Below are positions 23,223 to 32,841 of a stretch of 64,000 nt of DNA, piece by piece. The position numbers were made by a program, and so were the translations under genes. The DNA lies in assembly GCA_963920705.1 (NCBI GenBank), contig CAWUCO010000074.1:372001-436000 (forward strand). The letters run 5' to 3'. This stretch comes from Odiellus spinosus (taxonomy: Eukaryota > Arthropoda > Arachnida > Opiliones > Phalangiidae). The number at the start of each line of letters is the position of its first letter. Position 1 is the first letter of the stretch. The notes under the pieces are model-generated. The model made no database searches. It had not been told where the DNA came from and saw only the letters and a list, made by a program, of their open reading frames with translations.

Positions 23223-23340
23223 CAATCCACCCCAAGTTTGCAGCAAGCCTTAGCCTATACTGCCCGTTATACCTTTGCTTTTTGGACTAAATGATATATG
23301 GAAAACAGCTTAGCGCGTGTTGCCAACTCAAGCTGGTATT
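23223..23340 (-). repeat. 118 bp module, copy C1
   Basis: Contains AGTTTGCAGCAAGCC at one end and GTTGCCAACTCAAGC at the other; about 90 percent similar by eye to the other copies. Confidence 0.8.
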
Positions 23341-23902
23341 AAACGGTCACATTTCATTAAATTTTTGGGAAATTTCTTAAATAGCTTATCTACAGTTTAA
23401 TAAATTAAATTTTTGTTCATCAATTTAGAACCACTTAATAAAGATCGCTAGGTTTATGTTTTAACCTTTTCGTAACCCATTCAGCCACCTTTCTCTCTAT
23501 TACTTCATATACCTTATCAATCTTTCATTATAGAAATCTTTGTTTAACTAAGAGAAGTACTCGTAAACAATAAACTATACTTTCTCTCTATTAGCTCGAA
23601 TTCAATGGATATTCCTTATCATTCTACTGTTTAAGAAATAAAATTTTTGTTTATCATTTTGAAGCAATTAATAAAAATCGGCTAAGCTTATGATTTCACC
23701 CTTTTGTAACCAATTCAGGCACCTTACTCTCTATTACTTCATATAATTTATCAATATTTCATTATTTAAATCTGTGTTTAACTAGAGAAACGCTCGTACC
23801 AAAAGAAGTCTTATCAAATTTTGTCAAAGTACCTTTGTCTGTATTAATTCGAAGTCAGTGGACGGTGGGATACCCGTGTAAACGCACTTTTATTTAGATT
23901 CT

Positions 23903-24021
23903 TCAATCCACCCCAAGTTTGCAGCAAGACTAAGCCTATACTGCCCGTTATACCTTTGCTTTTTGGACTAAATGATATATGGAAAACAGCTAAGCGCGTG
24001 TTGCCAACTCAAGCTGGTATT
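23903..24021 (-). repeat. 118 bp module, copy C2
   Basis: Nearly identical to C1, with the upstream CCCGTGTAAACGCAC phrase also duplicated. The unit repeated here is therefore about 680 bp, with a diverged middle. Confidence 0.8.
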
Positions 24022-24230
24022 AAACGGTCACATTTCATTAAATTTTTGGGAAATTTCTTAAATATCTTCTAAACTATCTCGAATTTTTAATTGATTTTTC
24101 AGCTTCTTTATTAATTAGATTCAGTTTAACAATATTATTATATTAAATTAAAATTTAAATGAATTATACGCTTCAATTCACTAAAAGATATCGCGGCATA
24201 AGGCCAAAATAGTTAGGGCATGGAAAAGGG

Positions 24231-24240
24231 GTATATATAG
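24231..24240 (+). promoter_or_regulatory. TATA box of the hairpin-side promoter, HP copy C
   Basis: GTATATATAG lies about 590 bp inside the hairpin and points towards it, as in copies A, B and E. Confidence 0.45.
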
Positions 24241-24823
24241 CTTTCGCTAACCTTTATTCACCGAGCGGTAACCGAGAAGAGTTGGGGAAAACCCCCCTTC
24301 TCAACGTCTAGACGTTTATCGTAACCCTAGGCATTCGGTAACTGCACCACAAAGACCCGTAGAGGGAGGAGATGACTGGAGTGGAAGGTTGATGTGGACT
24401 ATATTAGTGAGGGACGCCTCGCTAATATGGCCCGCTGAGATCGGACACTAGAGGTTGGACCTTGGTGTGAGGATGGTCGGAGGTGATTATAACAGTGGGA
24501 GACGTCCCATTGCGTATAATCGCCTTCAACTGTCCAGCATCGAGGTTTGACCGTAAAGTGGATGGTGGAATGCGATAATATACAATTGGAGACGTCCTGT
24601 TGTATATAATTGCACGACACCTGAAACTCATTGTGGCAGCCACGCTTAAAGGAGGTAATTCCCGTTAAACGGAATTGAACGATAAGCTGGTATGATAATG
24701 TCTCTAGACTTTTGGCTCCACGAGCTAGGTCACGTGATTTCCGGTTACACAGGATATCCGCTTACACAGGAAGTGACACACACACAGACACACACACAGA
24801 CACCCAGACGCGACCAGTGTAAA

Positions 24824-24857
24824 ACCTCCCCCTGAACTAAAGTTCAGTCGGGGAGGT
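24824..24857 (-). repeat. Terminal hairpin of HP copy C
   Basis: ACCTCCCC...CTGAACT / AGTTCAG...GGGGAGGT, about 16 bp arms with little or no loop. Confidence 0.9.
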
Positions 24858-24859
24858 AA

Positions 24860-25090
24860 AAAACACTTGCATTCTCGCTTTAAGACAATTGTTTAATTTG
24901 AAGCACTCTTCCAAAAGTGTTAGAAGGCGGAGGCTCAGGTAACATATAGAATGTCATTAGGAGGTACATAACACTCATATTTTTTTCAGGCCAAGTGAGA
25001 AAGTTTGAAAAAGTGTCGTTCACCATAAATTTCAAGCGAGGGTCCGAGACTCTGAAATTCGCTGTACACCTGAGTTCAGCTTTCACAGTG
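24860..25090 (+). mobile_element. Right arm of Y1 resuming after HP copy C
   Basis: ACTTGCATTCTCGCTTTAAG then TTTGAAGCAC continues the arm as in 29538-29575. Much of it is the inverted counterpart of 25240-25400. Confidence 0.6.
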
Positions 25091-25194
25091 CATTAAGTTC
25101 GAACTCTTATGAACTCTGAGTTCAGCTTTCACAGTGCATTAAGTTCGAACTCTTATGAACTCTGAGTTCAGCTTCGATAGCGCAAAGAGTTCGC
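25072..25194 (+). repeat. Tandem repeat at the Y1/Y2a junction
   Basis: GAGTTCAGCTTTCACAGTGC...GTTCGAACTCTTATGAACTCT occurs twice, with a third partial unit. Each unit contains the palindromes GTTCGAAC and AGTTCA...TGAACT. Confidence 0.75.
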
Positions 25195-25449
25195 GTGTGT
25201 CTGCCCCCTCAATTTCAAGAGATAATCGTTTTCTTCTTGCAAAGTGGCCACAACAAACTTTTTCACTCGGTCGGAAAAAATGATGAGTGTTATGTACCCC
25301 TTAATGACATTCTATGTATATTACCTGAGCCTCAGCCTTCTAGCGCTTCTGGAAGAAGCTTCAAATTAAACAAAGATTGCCTTAAACAAGTACAAGAATT
25401 GTTTAAAATGATTTAATACAAATATAAATTTTTTAAGTAAAAAAATTCA
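25195..25449 (+). mobile_element. Y2a, foldback copy lacking its centre, left of HP copy A
   Basis: Runs from the Y arm end (GGAAGAAGCTTCAAATTAAA) into the sequence complementary to 14640-14720 of Y1. It is cut at GTTTTT by HP copy A and resumes at 29337. A short frame with YVPLNDILCILPEPQPS is visible and is also present, inverted, at 24900-25000. It may be a remnant of a Y-encoded protein. Confidence 0.65.
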
Positions 25450-25455
25450 GTTTTT

Positions 25456-25489
25456 ACCTCCCCGACTGAACTTTAGTTCAGGGGGAGGT
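25456..25489 (+). repeat. Terminal hairpin of HP copy A
   Basis: ACCTCCCCGACTGAACTTT folds back on AGTTCAGGGGGAGGT; arms of about 16 bp. Confidence 0.9.
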
Positions 25490-25562
25490 TTTACACTGGT
25501 CGTGTCTGTGTGTGTCACTTCCTGTGTAACCGGATATCCTGTGTACGCGGATATCACGTGTG

Positions 25563-25628
25563 ATTCTATAAGCGGATGCACATTGAAGTTGTTCGAGCAA
25601 GAAGGATCAGATAAGGAGAGGAAAAGTG
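25563..25628 (+). repeat. 66 bp templated insertion copied from 27267-27332
   Basis: The 66 bp from ATTCTATAAGCGGATGC to GAGAGGAAAAGTG are identical to 27267-27332 of the same element. In copy B the corresponding place holds only ACCTAGCTCGTAG, the usual sequence of the family. Confidence 0.85.
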
Positions 25629-26060
25629 AGCAAAAAGTCTAGAGACATTACATGCCAGCTTAACGTTCAATCCCGTACAACGGAATTACCTCCTTTAAGC
25701 GTGGCTGCCACATTAAGTTTCAAGTGTCGTGCAATGATATGCAGCAGGACGTCTCCAATTGCATATTATCACCTTCCACCATCCACTTTACGCAATGGGA
25801 CGTCTCCCACTGTTATAATCACCTCCGACCATCCCCACATCAAGGTCCAACCTCCAGTGTCCGATCTCAGCGGGCCATTCTAGCGAGGCGTCCCTCACTA
25901 ATATGGTCCACATCGACCTTCCACTCTCCAAACATCGCCCCCCAAGGGTAAATTGGCCGACACGTGAGCACTCAGGGTTACGATAAACGTCTGAACATTG
26001 ATAAGGTGGGATGTCCACCAGATTTTATCACAATCGGATACTGTATAATGGCATTCGATT

Positions 26061-26070
26061 AGCTTATATA
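26061..26070 (-). promoter_or_regulatory. Leftward TATA box, HP copy A
   Basis: Minus-strand TATATAAGCT; the equivalent in copy B is at 48513-48520. Confidence 0.45.
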
Positions 26071-26270
26071 GTCTCTTTGGAAGTATAGTACATTGTAGCA
26101 TTATGGCGTGATATCTTTTAGTGAATTGAAACATAATATTAATTTAAAATATAATTCAAAATATTATAATTATTTCTCTTAATCTTATTAATAATGTAGC
26201 TGAAAATTAAATTTTAAATTGGCGATAGTTTTGAAGATATTTAAGAAATACTCCAAATATTTGACCGTTT

Positions 26271-26390
26271 AATAGCAGCTTGAGTTGACAGCACGCGCTA
26301 AGCTATTTTCCATATATCATTTAGTTAAAATAGCAAAGGTATAAAGGGCCGTATAGGCTTAGGCTTGCTGCAAACTCGGGGTGGATTGAA
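26271..26390 (+). repeat. 118 bp module, copy A1
   Basis: GCAGCTTGAGTTGACAGCAC at the left and GCTGCAAACTCGGGGTGG at the right; the two ends are an imperfect ~22 bp inverted repeat. Confidence 0.85.
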
Positions 26391-26412
26391 AAATTTAAGC
26401 CAATTTCTATAC

Positions 26413-26532
26413 TAATACCAGCTTGAGTTGACAGCAAGCGCTAAGCTATTTTCCATATATCATTTAGTAAAAAAAGCAGAGGTATAACGGGCAGTATAGG
26501 TTTTGGCTTTCTGCAAACTCGGGGTGGATTGA
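26413..26532 (+). repeat. 118 bp module, copy A2
   Basis: Direct tandem partner of A1 after a ~22 bp gap. Confidence 0.85.
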
Positions 26533-26646
26533 AGAATTTAAATAACATTATAGACCAATTTGTATACTTTTGTTTTTTATCTATTTTTGGTTAAAAAGTA
26601 GACTAGATAGATTTTTTTTAACTTTGTATAAGCATCGCTTCTCGGG

Positions 26647-26655
26647 GTATAAATA
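26647..26655 (+). promoter_or_regulatory. Rightward TATA box with initiator-like sequence, HP copy A
   Basis: GTATAAATA is followed about 28 bp later by CCCACTCAATG. Copy B carries the same on the opposite strand at 47929-47938. With the leftward box it makes a divergent promoter pair about 580 bp apart. Confidence 0.5.
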
Positions 26656-27266
26656 AGCGAGATTATCATTTTTCCCACTCAATGATAACCTTGTGTAGGG
26701 CGAGGGGAGGTTCACGTTAGGCTTTCACGCTAGCGGTGTTGCCTCATTGATTCGGCAACGGCTCTTGGTTGCTAAGGCGGTGGTAAAACGCACCTATTAT
26801 CACATATTTTGAGTAGTGTGTTTAAATAAGGCACGTACTTCTTGCAAGAACCCTTTGCAAGTACCTATTTTTCGGCGACTTGATTCGCAATTCTTAGACT
26901 GTAAGGCAAGTATGACTTTACAATAGGGAAAAAAAAATACGATCAAGTTGGACATCCTACACCAAGTGCTCAATTATACTTAAAATCCTAATCTCTACTT
27001 TATTTATAAATGTATTTGAGTCCCGCGACTAGGATGTGCTATAGAGTATAGACCCAGACTTTAATAAATGGACAACTACTCAATAGCAGCCCCATTCCTA
27101 CTACTAGGATAGGCTATACGGTAATTAAGGTAGGCAAGTTCAATAAGCCGCCACACACTTCCGGTCTGCAATTAGTTCACTAGAGTACTTGCTTTAAGTT
27201 GTACAAACTTCGCAACTGTGATCCCGCGAAAAGATCGAGCCGGTTTACACTCGACAAGTTGCAAAA

Positions 27267-27600
27267 ATTCTATAAGCGGATGCACATTGAAGTTGTTCGA
27301 GCAAGAAGGATCAGATAAGGAGAGGAAAAGTGGGGCTGCGTTGAGTTAGAGAGAGAAGAGCCTACCTCCCACTCGGGTGGAAAGGGGGATAGGAAATTCT
27401 CGAGGTAAACTGTTGTCACGTGGTCGCTAGCTAGCGCGTCTCATAAAGGATTCGTTTTACCCACGTGACAACAATTTACCACGAAGCATCTCTACCCCCG
27501 TCTGTCCCCCGTTCTCCCAGAGTGGGAGTTTAGGCCGACGCAGTAGGAGCCGCGCCGTTCCCACTTTTCCTCTCCTTATCTGATCCTTCTTGGTTCGAGA
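27267..27600. repeat. Foldback region with ~150 bp arms inside HP copy A
   Basis: GAAGGATCAGATAAGGAGAG and its complement flank a segment with inner arms GTTGTCACGTGG and CCACGTGACAAC around GCTAGCTAGC. An open frame of 113 codons on the minus strand (27457-27798) is identical in copy B, but the two copies are near-identical overall, so this is not evidence for coding. Confidence 0.75.
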
Positions 27601-29260
27601 AATCAAATATGCTTGAAACTCGCGCGAGGGTTTAAATTTCGCGTGTGTCAGGAGAAGCGCTGGATTTGCAGTATAGTCCTGGTCGATTTCCAAAACCGGA
27701 AGTCTAGAGACCCTCGCGAAAATTTTGGCGGGGAAAACTTTTGTCACGTGATCGTCCGCCATCTTTTTGTAGTGTGAATATAGCGACAGACTAACCAACG
27801 CCTCCTATATTTTATCATATCGGAGGTGTTGGACTAACAACTTGAATTTGGTTTGTGGGAAATAAAATTAGAAATAGTCTGGCAACCTGTTACTGCAAAT
27901 AGATGGCGGCGCGGCTATGAGACAAGCGCCCATTTCCGGCAAATCGACGAAAGTCGCGCGAAGAACCAGGCCTTAAATATTTTGAAAAATATTCTAGTTA
28001 GTTTGTCGTTATATGACGTTGTTTCCCAACTTGGTGTAATTTTACTCTGGTCTGTCCTGCCTTAAAAGAATATATTTTATTCTTCACTCAGTCTTAATCC
28101 ACAAAGAAGGTTAACCTAAAAAAAGGTTACTTAAAACTTTCTGTACAGACAAGTAGAGTATATGTAGCGCAAATAAGCGAAATTTTACATCGTAATTTTT
28201 AGTTTAACCTGATATACGGAAAGCCAATGCGTTAGTTGTTTATTGATAGGTTTATTAGGGTTGTGTTGTATACTGAAGCCATGTATAGGTTCAATGTGAT
28301 ATAAAATTTTGCCTTTTCACGTTACTTGGTCTACAAATACTCTACAACCGTCAAAATTCTGATAAGGTTTTAAAAGAAGAACCTTGACCTTGTGTATTTA
28401 ATCTCATATCGAGATTAAATGTTTTTCGCATCTAATTTTAATTGGTTTATCAATATGTTATTTGTGTATATATATTTTTTTTTAAGATTTTATATTTTTT
28501 AGATTAAAATAAATTTATTATTCAGGAAGATTTTGTAGAATCTAGTTCTCAGGATTACCGGTGTTGAAAATTTATTTTGCTAATGTTATCTTGATGTCTG
28601 TGTTTTCTGCCCGCTATTTGGTAGTGGTAAGATTAATATTTTTCATTTTAATTAATTGACTTATTTGGCGTTTATTTGATAATTTGCTTTACTTAAATTG
28701 TTCGTGTAAGGGCTATTTTACATATTACCAAAGGTTGCTAATTTCAGTTGTCTTAATTCCGATTTTTTTGTTTTAATACTGAATTATGGACTGGATTATT
28801 TATCTTGAAATCTATGTGGTTATATCTTATTAATTTTCCTTTTTTTCTCTAGTTAGGTTTGGTTTTTAGTAGAGAATTATTTAGGGTTGTGTTGGTATAC
28901 TGAAGAAATGCTTATAGGTTCAATGTGATATAATATTTTGCCTATTGGCGTTACTTGGTCTGCAAATACTCTAGAGCCTTCAAAATTATTATATGGTTTT
29001 AAAAGAAGAACCTTGACCTTGCTTATTTTACTCGATACGCATTTATATTAAAATTAATTCATTATTCAGCAAATTTTTTTCCGACTCTGGTTCTCAAAAT
29101 TTTATTTTGAATTAAGTTTGATTCTTTTGCATTCAAATTTATCTTGATAAGAAGTATATTTTTGATCTGAATTATTGGTTTAATATATTTAGTGTTTAAT
29201 TGAGATATTATTTCTTTTTGCTTTCAATCTTCGTCTTCCACAAATGCCATAAATTTTAAT
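27601..29260. other. HP copy A interior, non-coding
   Basis: AT-rich. It contains an internal direct repeat: GGTTGTGTTG...TACTGAAG...ATAGGTTCAATGTGATATAA occurs near 28258 and 28884, with CTTGACCTTG following in each. It is complementary to 45341-46900. No gene seen. Confidence 0.55.
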
Positions 29261-29330
29261 ATTTTAGGTAAGGTTAGGTTAGTTAACATCACGTGGTTGT
29301 CGGGGAGGTATCATTTTGGTTTCCCAACTT
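29261..29330 (+). repeat. Right-end motif of HP copy A
   Basis: AGGTAAGGTTAGGTTAGTTA, then GTCGGGGAGGT, then GGTTTCCCAACTT at the tip. Confidence 0.9.
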
Positions 29331-29336
29331 GTTTTT

Positions 29337-29524
29337 TATTTTAATTATATTTTCAGGACTTAGGAATCAAATACCCAAACAAGCTAGTATATCGTTGAAA
29401 AGGTCTTGCCTAGCTTTAACTTTATAGATATTAATCAAAAAAATTCGAGTTGCACTTTTTGCGTTCCTGGACGGAAAATGGTACCGCCCCGAAATAATGT
29501 TTTCCGCAAGTATGGTTCTTTAAC
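29337..29524 (-). mobile_element. Y2a resuming after HP copy A
   Basis: Complement of 14470-14640 of Y1. It includes ATATCGTTG..AAGGTCTTGCC and GGAAAATGGTACCGCC. Confidence 0.75.
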
Positions 29525-30067
29525 TGGAAGATGCTTCAAATTAAATAATGATTGCCTTAAAGGGAGAATGCAACTGATTTTAATCAATTCCTTGTAGTTT
29601 AAATAGACCTAGTCCAGCAGCAAAAAGTTTACAAACAAATGTTAAAATAGAAATAAATATAAAACTTATAAATAGACTTCGCGGGATTCATTGAGATCCT
29701 GAATTTCCTCCGTGTAAGGTCTAGCGACCAATGAGCGAAGGCCCGTCGTTTACACGAGATCTCCACGAGACGTACAGTCGCATTCGATTGGTCGCTAGAC
29801 TTTATACGCGATGAAATCAGGATCTCCATGAATACCGCTAAGCCTATTTTAATGGTAAGTTTTAAATTTATTTCTAGTTTAATATTTGTTTGTAAATTTT
29901 TTTACTAGTGGATGAGGCCTTTTTAAACAATAAGGAATCGATAAAAACCAATTTTTGTTAGGTTGCATTCTCCCTTTGAGTAAGTACATGACTTGTTTAA
30001 AAGTATTTAATACGAATAAAAAAACTTTTTTTTTAAGTAAAAATTTAGCAGTTTTTTTAAAATTACC
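29525..30067 (-). mobile_element. Y2b, one part of a Y element split by Z (partner 37396-37905)
   Basis: Minus-strand Y sequence including the central palindromic block (29690-29833, GATCTCCATGAAT ends). It ends at AAATTAC where Z begins. The missing other half, ending in the same AAATTAC, is at 37396-37905. Confidence 0.7.
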
Positions 30068-30089
30068 AGAAGTTAATAATTATATCAAG

Positions 30090-30411
30090 GAGCAATCGAT
30101 TGTGGCTACCGAGAATCAATCGGATGTACCAGAGACAGTCCAATTTCCAATGGTAACGCCAAAGGCAATTGAGAAAAAAAAAAGATTTTGGCTAGCAAAT
30201 TCCCAACTGATCTCCCAAGCAAACTCATTGTCCAGTTATAAAGGGCAAAAGAACATGCGGACCCCAAAGATAAAAAGGATTTAGAGATTAGTCAAAAAAT
30301 TAGAAGGACTGAGCGAATGATTCAACCAAAACGGGATGACGGAATGCTTTACCCTCCCCTAAAAAAATGTTAAATTGTATTGTGTTTGCCTTAAACCTGC
30401 CGATAATACCA
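30090..30411 (+). pseudogene. Duplicated 3' fragment of the Z-associated gene
   Basis: Encodes a short stretch similar to the end of the gene at 39335-39777 (QSIVATENQSDVPE and VQFPMVTPKAI), then shifts frame at a poly-A run. A frame with KDKKDLEISQKIRRTERM continues to about 30350. It lies on the plus strand, inverted relative to 39119-39439. Confidence 0.65.
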
Positions 30412-31019
30412 GAAGTTAATAATTATATCAAGAAGTGTATTGCTTTGAATTTTCCCACTCCATCAAATTTTCACTGCTCTCCACCCCTAGGCGCGGAGGC
30501 GAATATTAATGTAACGCGGTTTTGAAGCCCACGTGATTTGGACGGCCGCTTCACTTGGTACATAGAGAAAGAGTTGCACTGCGCCAAAAAACCAGTTCCT
30601 CTAAAACTTGTTTTATGGAGATTATGGAGGATGTCAAATCAAAACTACGCATAATATTTTCGAAAAATTTAATTAAGTAGATTATTTTTGCAAAAATAAA
30701 ATCCGTAGATTAATCATTAGTGTCAAATATATTTTTAATAATTACCGCATTTGTTTGAGTCGATGCGTTAAACATAAAATCACAGTTGTCACGCTGAATT
30801 TGTTTTGTTACTGAAGGTTTTAAATAAAGATCACACTGTATATTGTTGTTTTGGCAGAGACAGAAGGTGAGCCGCATTTTAAAATTGAGCTCGGTTTATT
30901 TAAGTAACCGTTAATGGATCAAGTTGCGAGCGATATAGATTCAGACGCTGTGAAAAAAAAACTAAAAACCGGCAGCTGCATGACTATGTTTCGGCTGCGG
31001 CTCGCCGAGTTTTTTCCAT

Positions 31020-31105
31020 ACCGGCGGCCGCGCCTCGCCGAGATTTTTCCATACCGGCGGCCGCGCCTCGCCGAGATTTTTCCATACCGTCGGCCGCGCC
31101 AAAAA
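31020..31105 (-). repeat. GC-rich 39 bp tandem repeat in the Z unit
   Basis: Units of GCGGCCGCCGGTATGGAAAA followed by the complement of GCCTCGCCGAG; two and a half copies here, and again inverted at 38437-38525. Confidence 0.75.
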
Positions 31106-31151
31106 TATTGTTGAACGTAGCGCCGGGCCGGGAGCCGGGCGTAATGGGCGG

Positions 31152-32509
31152 CGTTGGAGTGTAGAGCGATAGTTTAATATCCAAGATTCCACCAACTGAA
31201 CTAACCAAGGCTTAGACCAATTGGAGCTTAAAGACTTTGGACTAACAAATACGTGGTATTAAAATGAATTTAAAACTTATAATGTCAAACTGAGAAAGTA
31301 TAAAATGCAATTTGCGACTAAAATTCGATTATTTATGTAGGATTACAAAAATATAATTGTTTATATCCGGTAAGTAAAACCTTCAGTCTCGGGCGGGGCG
31401 CGGGCGCCATTTTACTTGTTTACTATCGCATCTGTGAGACTGTGACGCGCGACTATGACGGGCGCCCCACGTGATCTTAAAGAACTATTTTCAACATTTC
31501 CTCTCTATCATTGGTCAATGCAAAAAGTGTTTTCGTCTGCTCAAGAAATTAGATGGAATACATGGTGAAAGTTGAAAATTCAATGAAGTAGTACACTTCT
31601 TGATATAATTATTAACTTCGAGTGTACAGGGTGTCAAAAATGGTTCCATTTTAGATGCGCAGGTTTACGGGATAGTCCTAATACGACTAATCAGGTTAGA
31701 AAAGATAAAACCTTTAAATGTCCCCAATGTCAAAAATCCGTTATGAGGAGAGGAATTCAAAATTGTTACCAAAATTGCTGGGTTTCTTCTCTTTTACAAG
31801 CTCTGCTTGAAGTTATTCGGTTAAATCAGACGTTGGAGTGTAGAGCGATAGTTTAATATCCAAGATTCCACCAACTGAACTAACCAAGGCTTAGACCAAT
31901 TGGAGCTTAAAGACTTTGGACTAACAAATACGTGGTATTAAAATGAATTTAAAACTTATAATGTCAAACTGAGAAAGTATAAAATGCAATTTGCGACTAA
32001 AATTCGATTATTTATGTAGGATTACAAAAATATAATTGTTTATATCCGGTAAGTAAAACCTTCAGTCTCGGGCGGGGCGCGGGCGCCATTTTACTTGTTT
32101 ACTATCGCATCTGTGAGACTGTGACGCGCGACTATGACGGGCGCCCCACGTGATCTTAAAGAACTATTTTCAACATTTCCTCTCTATCATTGGTCAATGC
32201 AAAAAGTGTTTTCGTCTGCTCAAGAAATTAGATGGAATACATGGTGAAAGTTGAAAATTCAATGAAGTAGTACACTTCTTGATATAATTATTAACTTCGA
32301 GTGTACAGGGTGTCAAAAATGGTTCCATTTTAGATGCGCAGGTTTACGGGATAGTCCTAATACGACTAATCAGGTTAGAAAAGATAAAACCTTTAAATGT
32401 CCCCAATGTCAAAAATCCGTTATGAGGAGAGGAATTCAAAATTGTTACCAAAATTGCTGGGTTTCTTCTCTTTTACAAGCTCTGCTTGAAGTTATTCGGT
32501 TAAATCAGA
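31152..32509 (+). repeat. Perfect-looking 679 bp tandem duplication
   Basis: 31152-31830 and 31831-32509 appear identical. The unit spans the right end of Z and the start of the PHD/protease coding region. The junction shares a single C. It disrupts the first coding copy. Confidence 0.9.
31620..31830 (+). pseudogene. PHD-finger / protease start, first copy (cut by duplication)
   Basis: Same coding sequence as the start of 32299-32841, ending where the duplication restarts. It cannot be completed in this copy. Confidence 0.65.
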
Positions 32510-32841
32510 CAAGCATATCGAATAAAATTTTATTGGAGTTTCTCGCAAAACTGACTGAGGATTCAATGTCCCCGGTAAAATCGGAAGATGTTATCCCACT
32601 TCTCCGTCTTCTAGAAAAGATTTCGAGAAACAGATTAGGTTTTGCAACCATGCAAGATCCTCAAGAATTATTAAACGATAACAGCTCCCTTTTAGACGAC
32701 AGTTTTAGTTATAATTTCGAATTTTCGTACCGTTGTTTAGAATGTAAAACCATGAATTTATACATCCCACAGGGATGTATAAATTCATGCTGTTACGGAA
32801 TCTGGTCCCGACTGCGAAGGCAAACGCAGCACATTCAATGA
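32299..32841 (+). CDS. PHD-finger C-terminal half fused to ubiquitin-protease-like domain (partial)
   Basis: The open frame reads directly from the Z end. It opens with ECTGCQKWFHFRC and FKCPQCQK, i.e. C-x2-C, H-x2-C and a final C-x2-C, as in the second half of a PHD finger. It continues with GIQNCYQNCWVSSLLQAL, which has the layout of the USP-type Cys box, then MQDPQELL, and a C-x2-C (YRCLECKT) typical of the USP finger. The frame then runs into a 39 bp palindrome and ends. Only the N-terminal third of a USP domain is present and the His box is not seen. The upstream half of the PHD finger is missing, cut off by Z. Ubiquitin or Ulp1-type peptidases and PHD fingers are known to accompany some DNA transposases (KDZ group), which fits the transposase-like sequence downstream. 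Family assignment is moderate. Confidence 0.55.
   Translation, partial: ECTGCQKWFHFRCAGLRDSPNTTNQVRKDKTFKCPQCQKSVMRRGIQNCYQNCWVSSLLQALLEVIRLNQTSISNKILLEFLAKLTEDSMSPVKSEDVIPLLRLLEKISRNRLGFATMQDPQELLNDNSSLLDDSFSYNFEFSYRCLECKTMNLYIPQGCINSCCYGIWSRLRRQTQHIQ
32751..32789. repeat. 39 bp perfect palindrome inside the protease frame
   Basis: CATGAATTTATACATCCC, ACA, then the exact complement. The same arm sequence occurs in a second palindrome at 34145-34177. Confidence 0.9.

Larger units (their letters stand above)
15209..24857 (-). mobile_element. HP element copy C, 9.65 kb because of an internal pentamer satellite
   Basis: Read on the minus strand it opens with the terminal hairpin (24857-24824). 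Next come the leftward promoter block, two copies of the 118 bp module and the CTCGT/GAGAC satellite. A segment (16235-15830) related to 36165-36560 follows, then the right-end motif ending CCCAACTT at 15209. Flanks carry the target duplication AAAAC (15204-15208 and 24860-24864; two extra As make the A-run length ambiguous). The sequences outside both ends are the two interrupted halves of the Y1 arm, so the boundaries are well supported. Without the satellite the element is about 3.0 kb, similar to other copies. Confidence 0.75.
25456..29330 (+). mobile_element. HP element copy A (3,875 bp) with GTTTTT target duplication
   Basis: The boundaries are exact. GTTTTT at 25450-25455 and again at 29331-29336 flank ACCTCCCC...CCCAACTT. 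The host on both sides is a Y element whose uninterrupted form is visible as the complement of 14600-14720, giving an empty site. Inside, in order: the hairpin, the GTCTGTGTG/GGATATC segment, the leftward TATA box (26066), two 118 bp modules, the rightward TATA box (26647), a ~330 bp foldback (27267-27600), a long AT-rich non-coding part and the right-end motif. Nearly identical to copy B inverted. No transposase is recognisable, so it is presumably non-autonomous. Confidence 0.85.
30068..31619. mobile_element. Composite Z transposon, left copy
   Basis: It starts CAGAAGTTAATAATTATATC at 30068. Then come ~320 bp (30090-30411) that duplicate the 3' part of the minus-strand gene at 39119-39439, and then a 1.2 kb Z unit (30411-31619) beginning with the same CAGAAG end and closing with the inverted end ATTAACTTC. 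The flank AAATTAC (30061-30067) matches AAATTAC next to the right copy's outer end, so the target duplication is 7 bp once the inversion described in the findings is undone. The 1.2 kb unit is GC-rich in the middle with a repeated CCGGCGGCCGCGCCTCGCC block. Confidence 0.7.

Noticed and set aside
25626-25883. Open frames in the hairpin-side region of HP elements (also 6136-6321, 24399-24643, 48583-48854, 63568-63876)
   Set aside because: Frames differ in phase and strand between copies and are broken by indels; a structured transcript explains the conservation better.
27457-27798. 113-codon frame identical in HP copies A and B
   Set aside because: The two copies are near-identical throughout, so identity carries no coding signal; the frame lies in a foldback region and has no recognisable domain.
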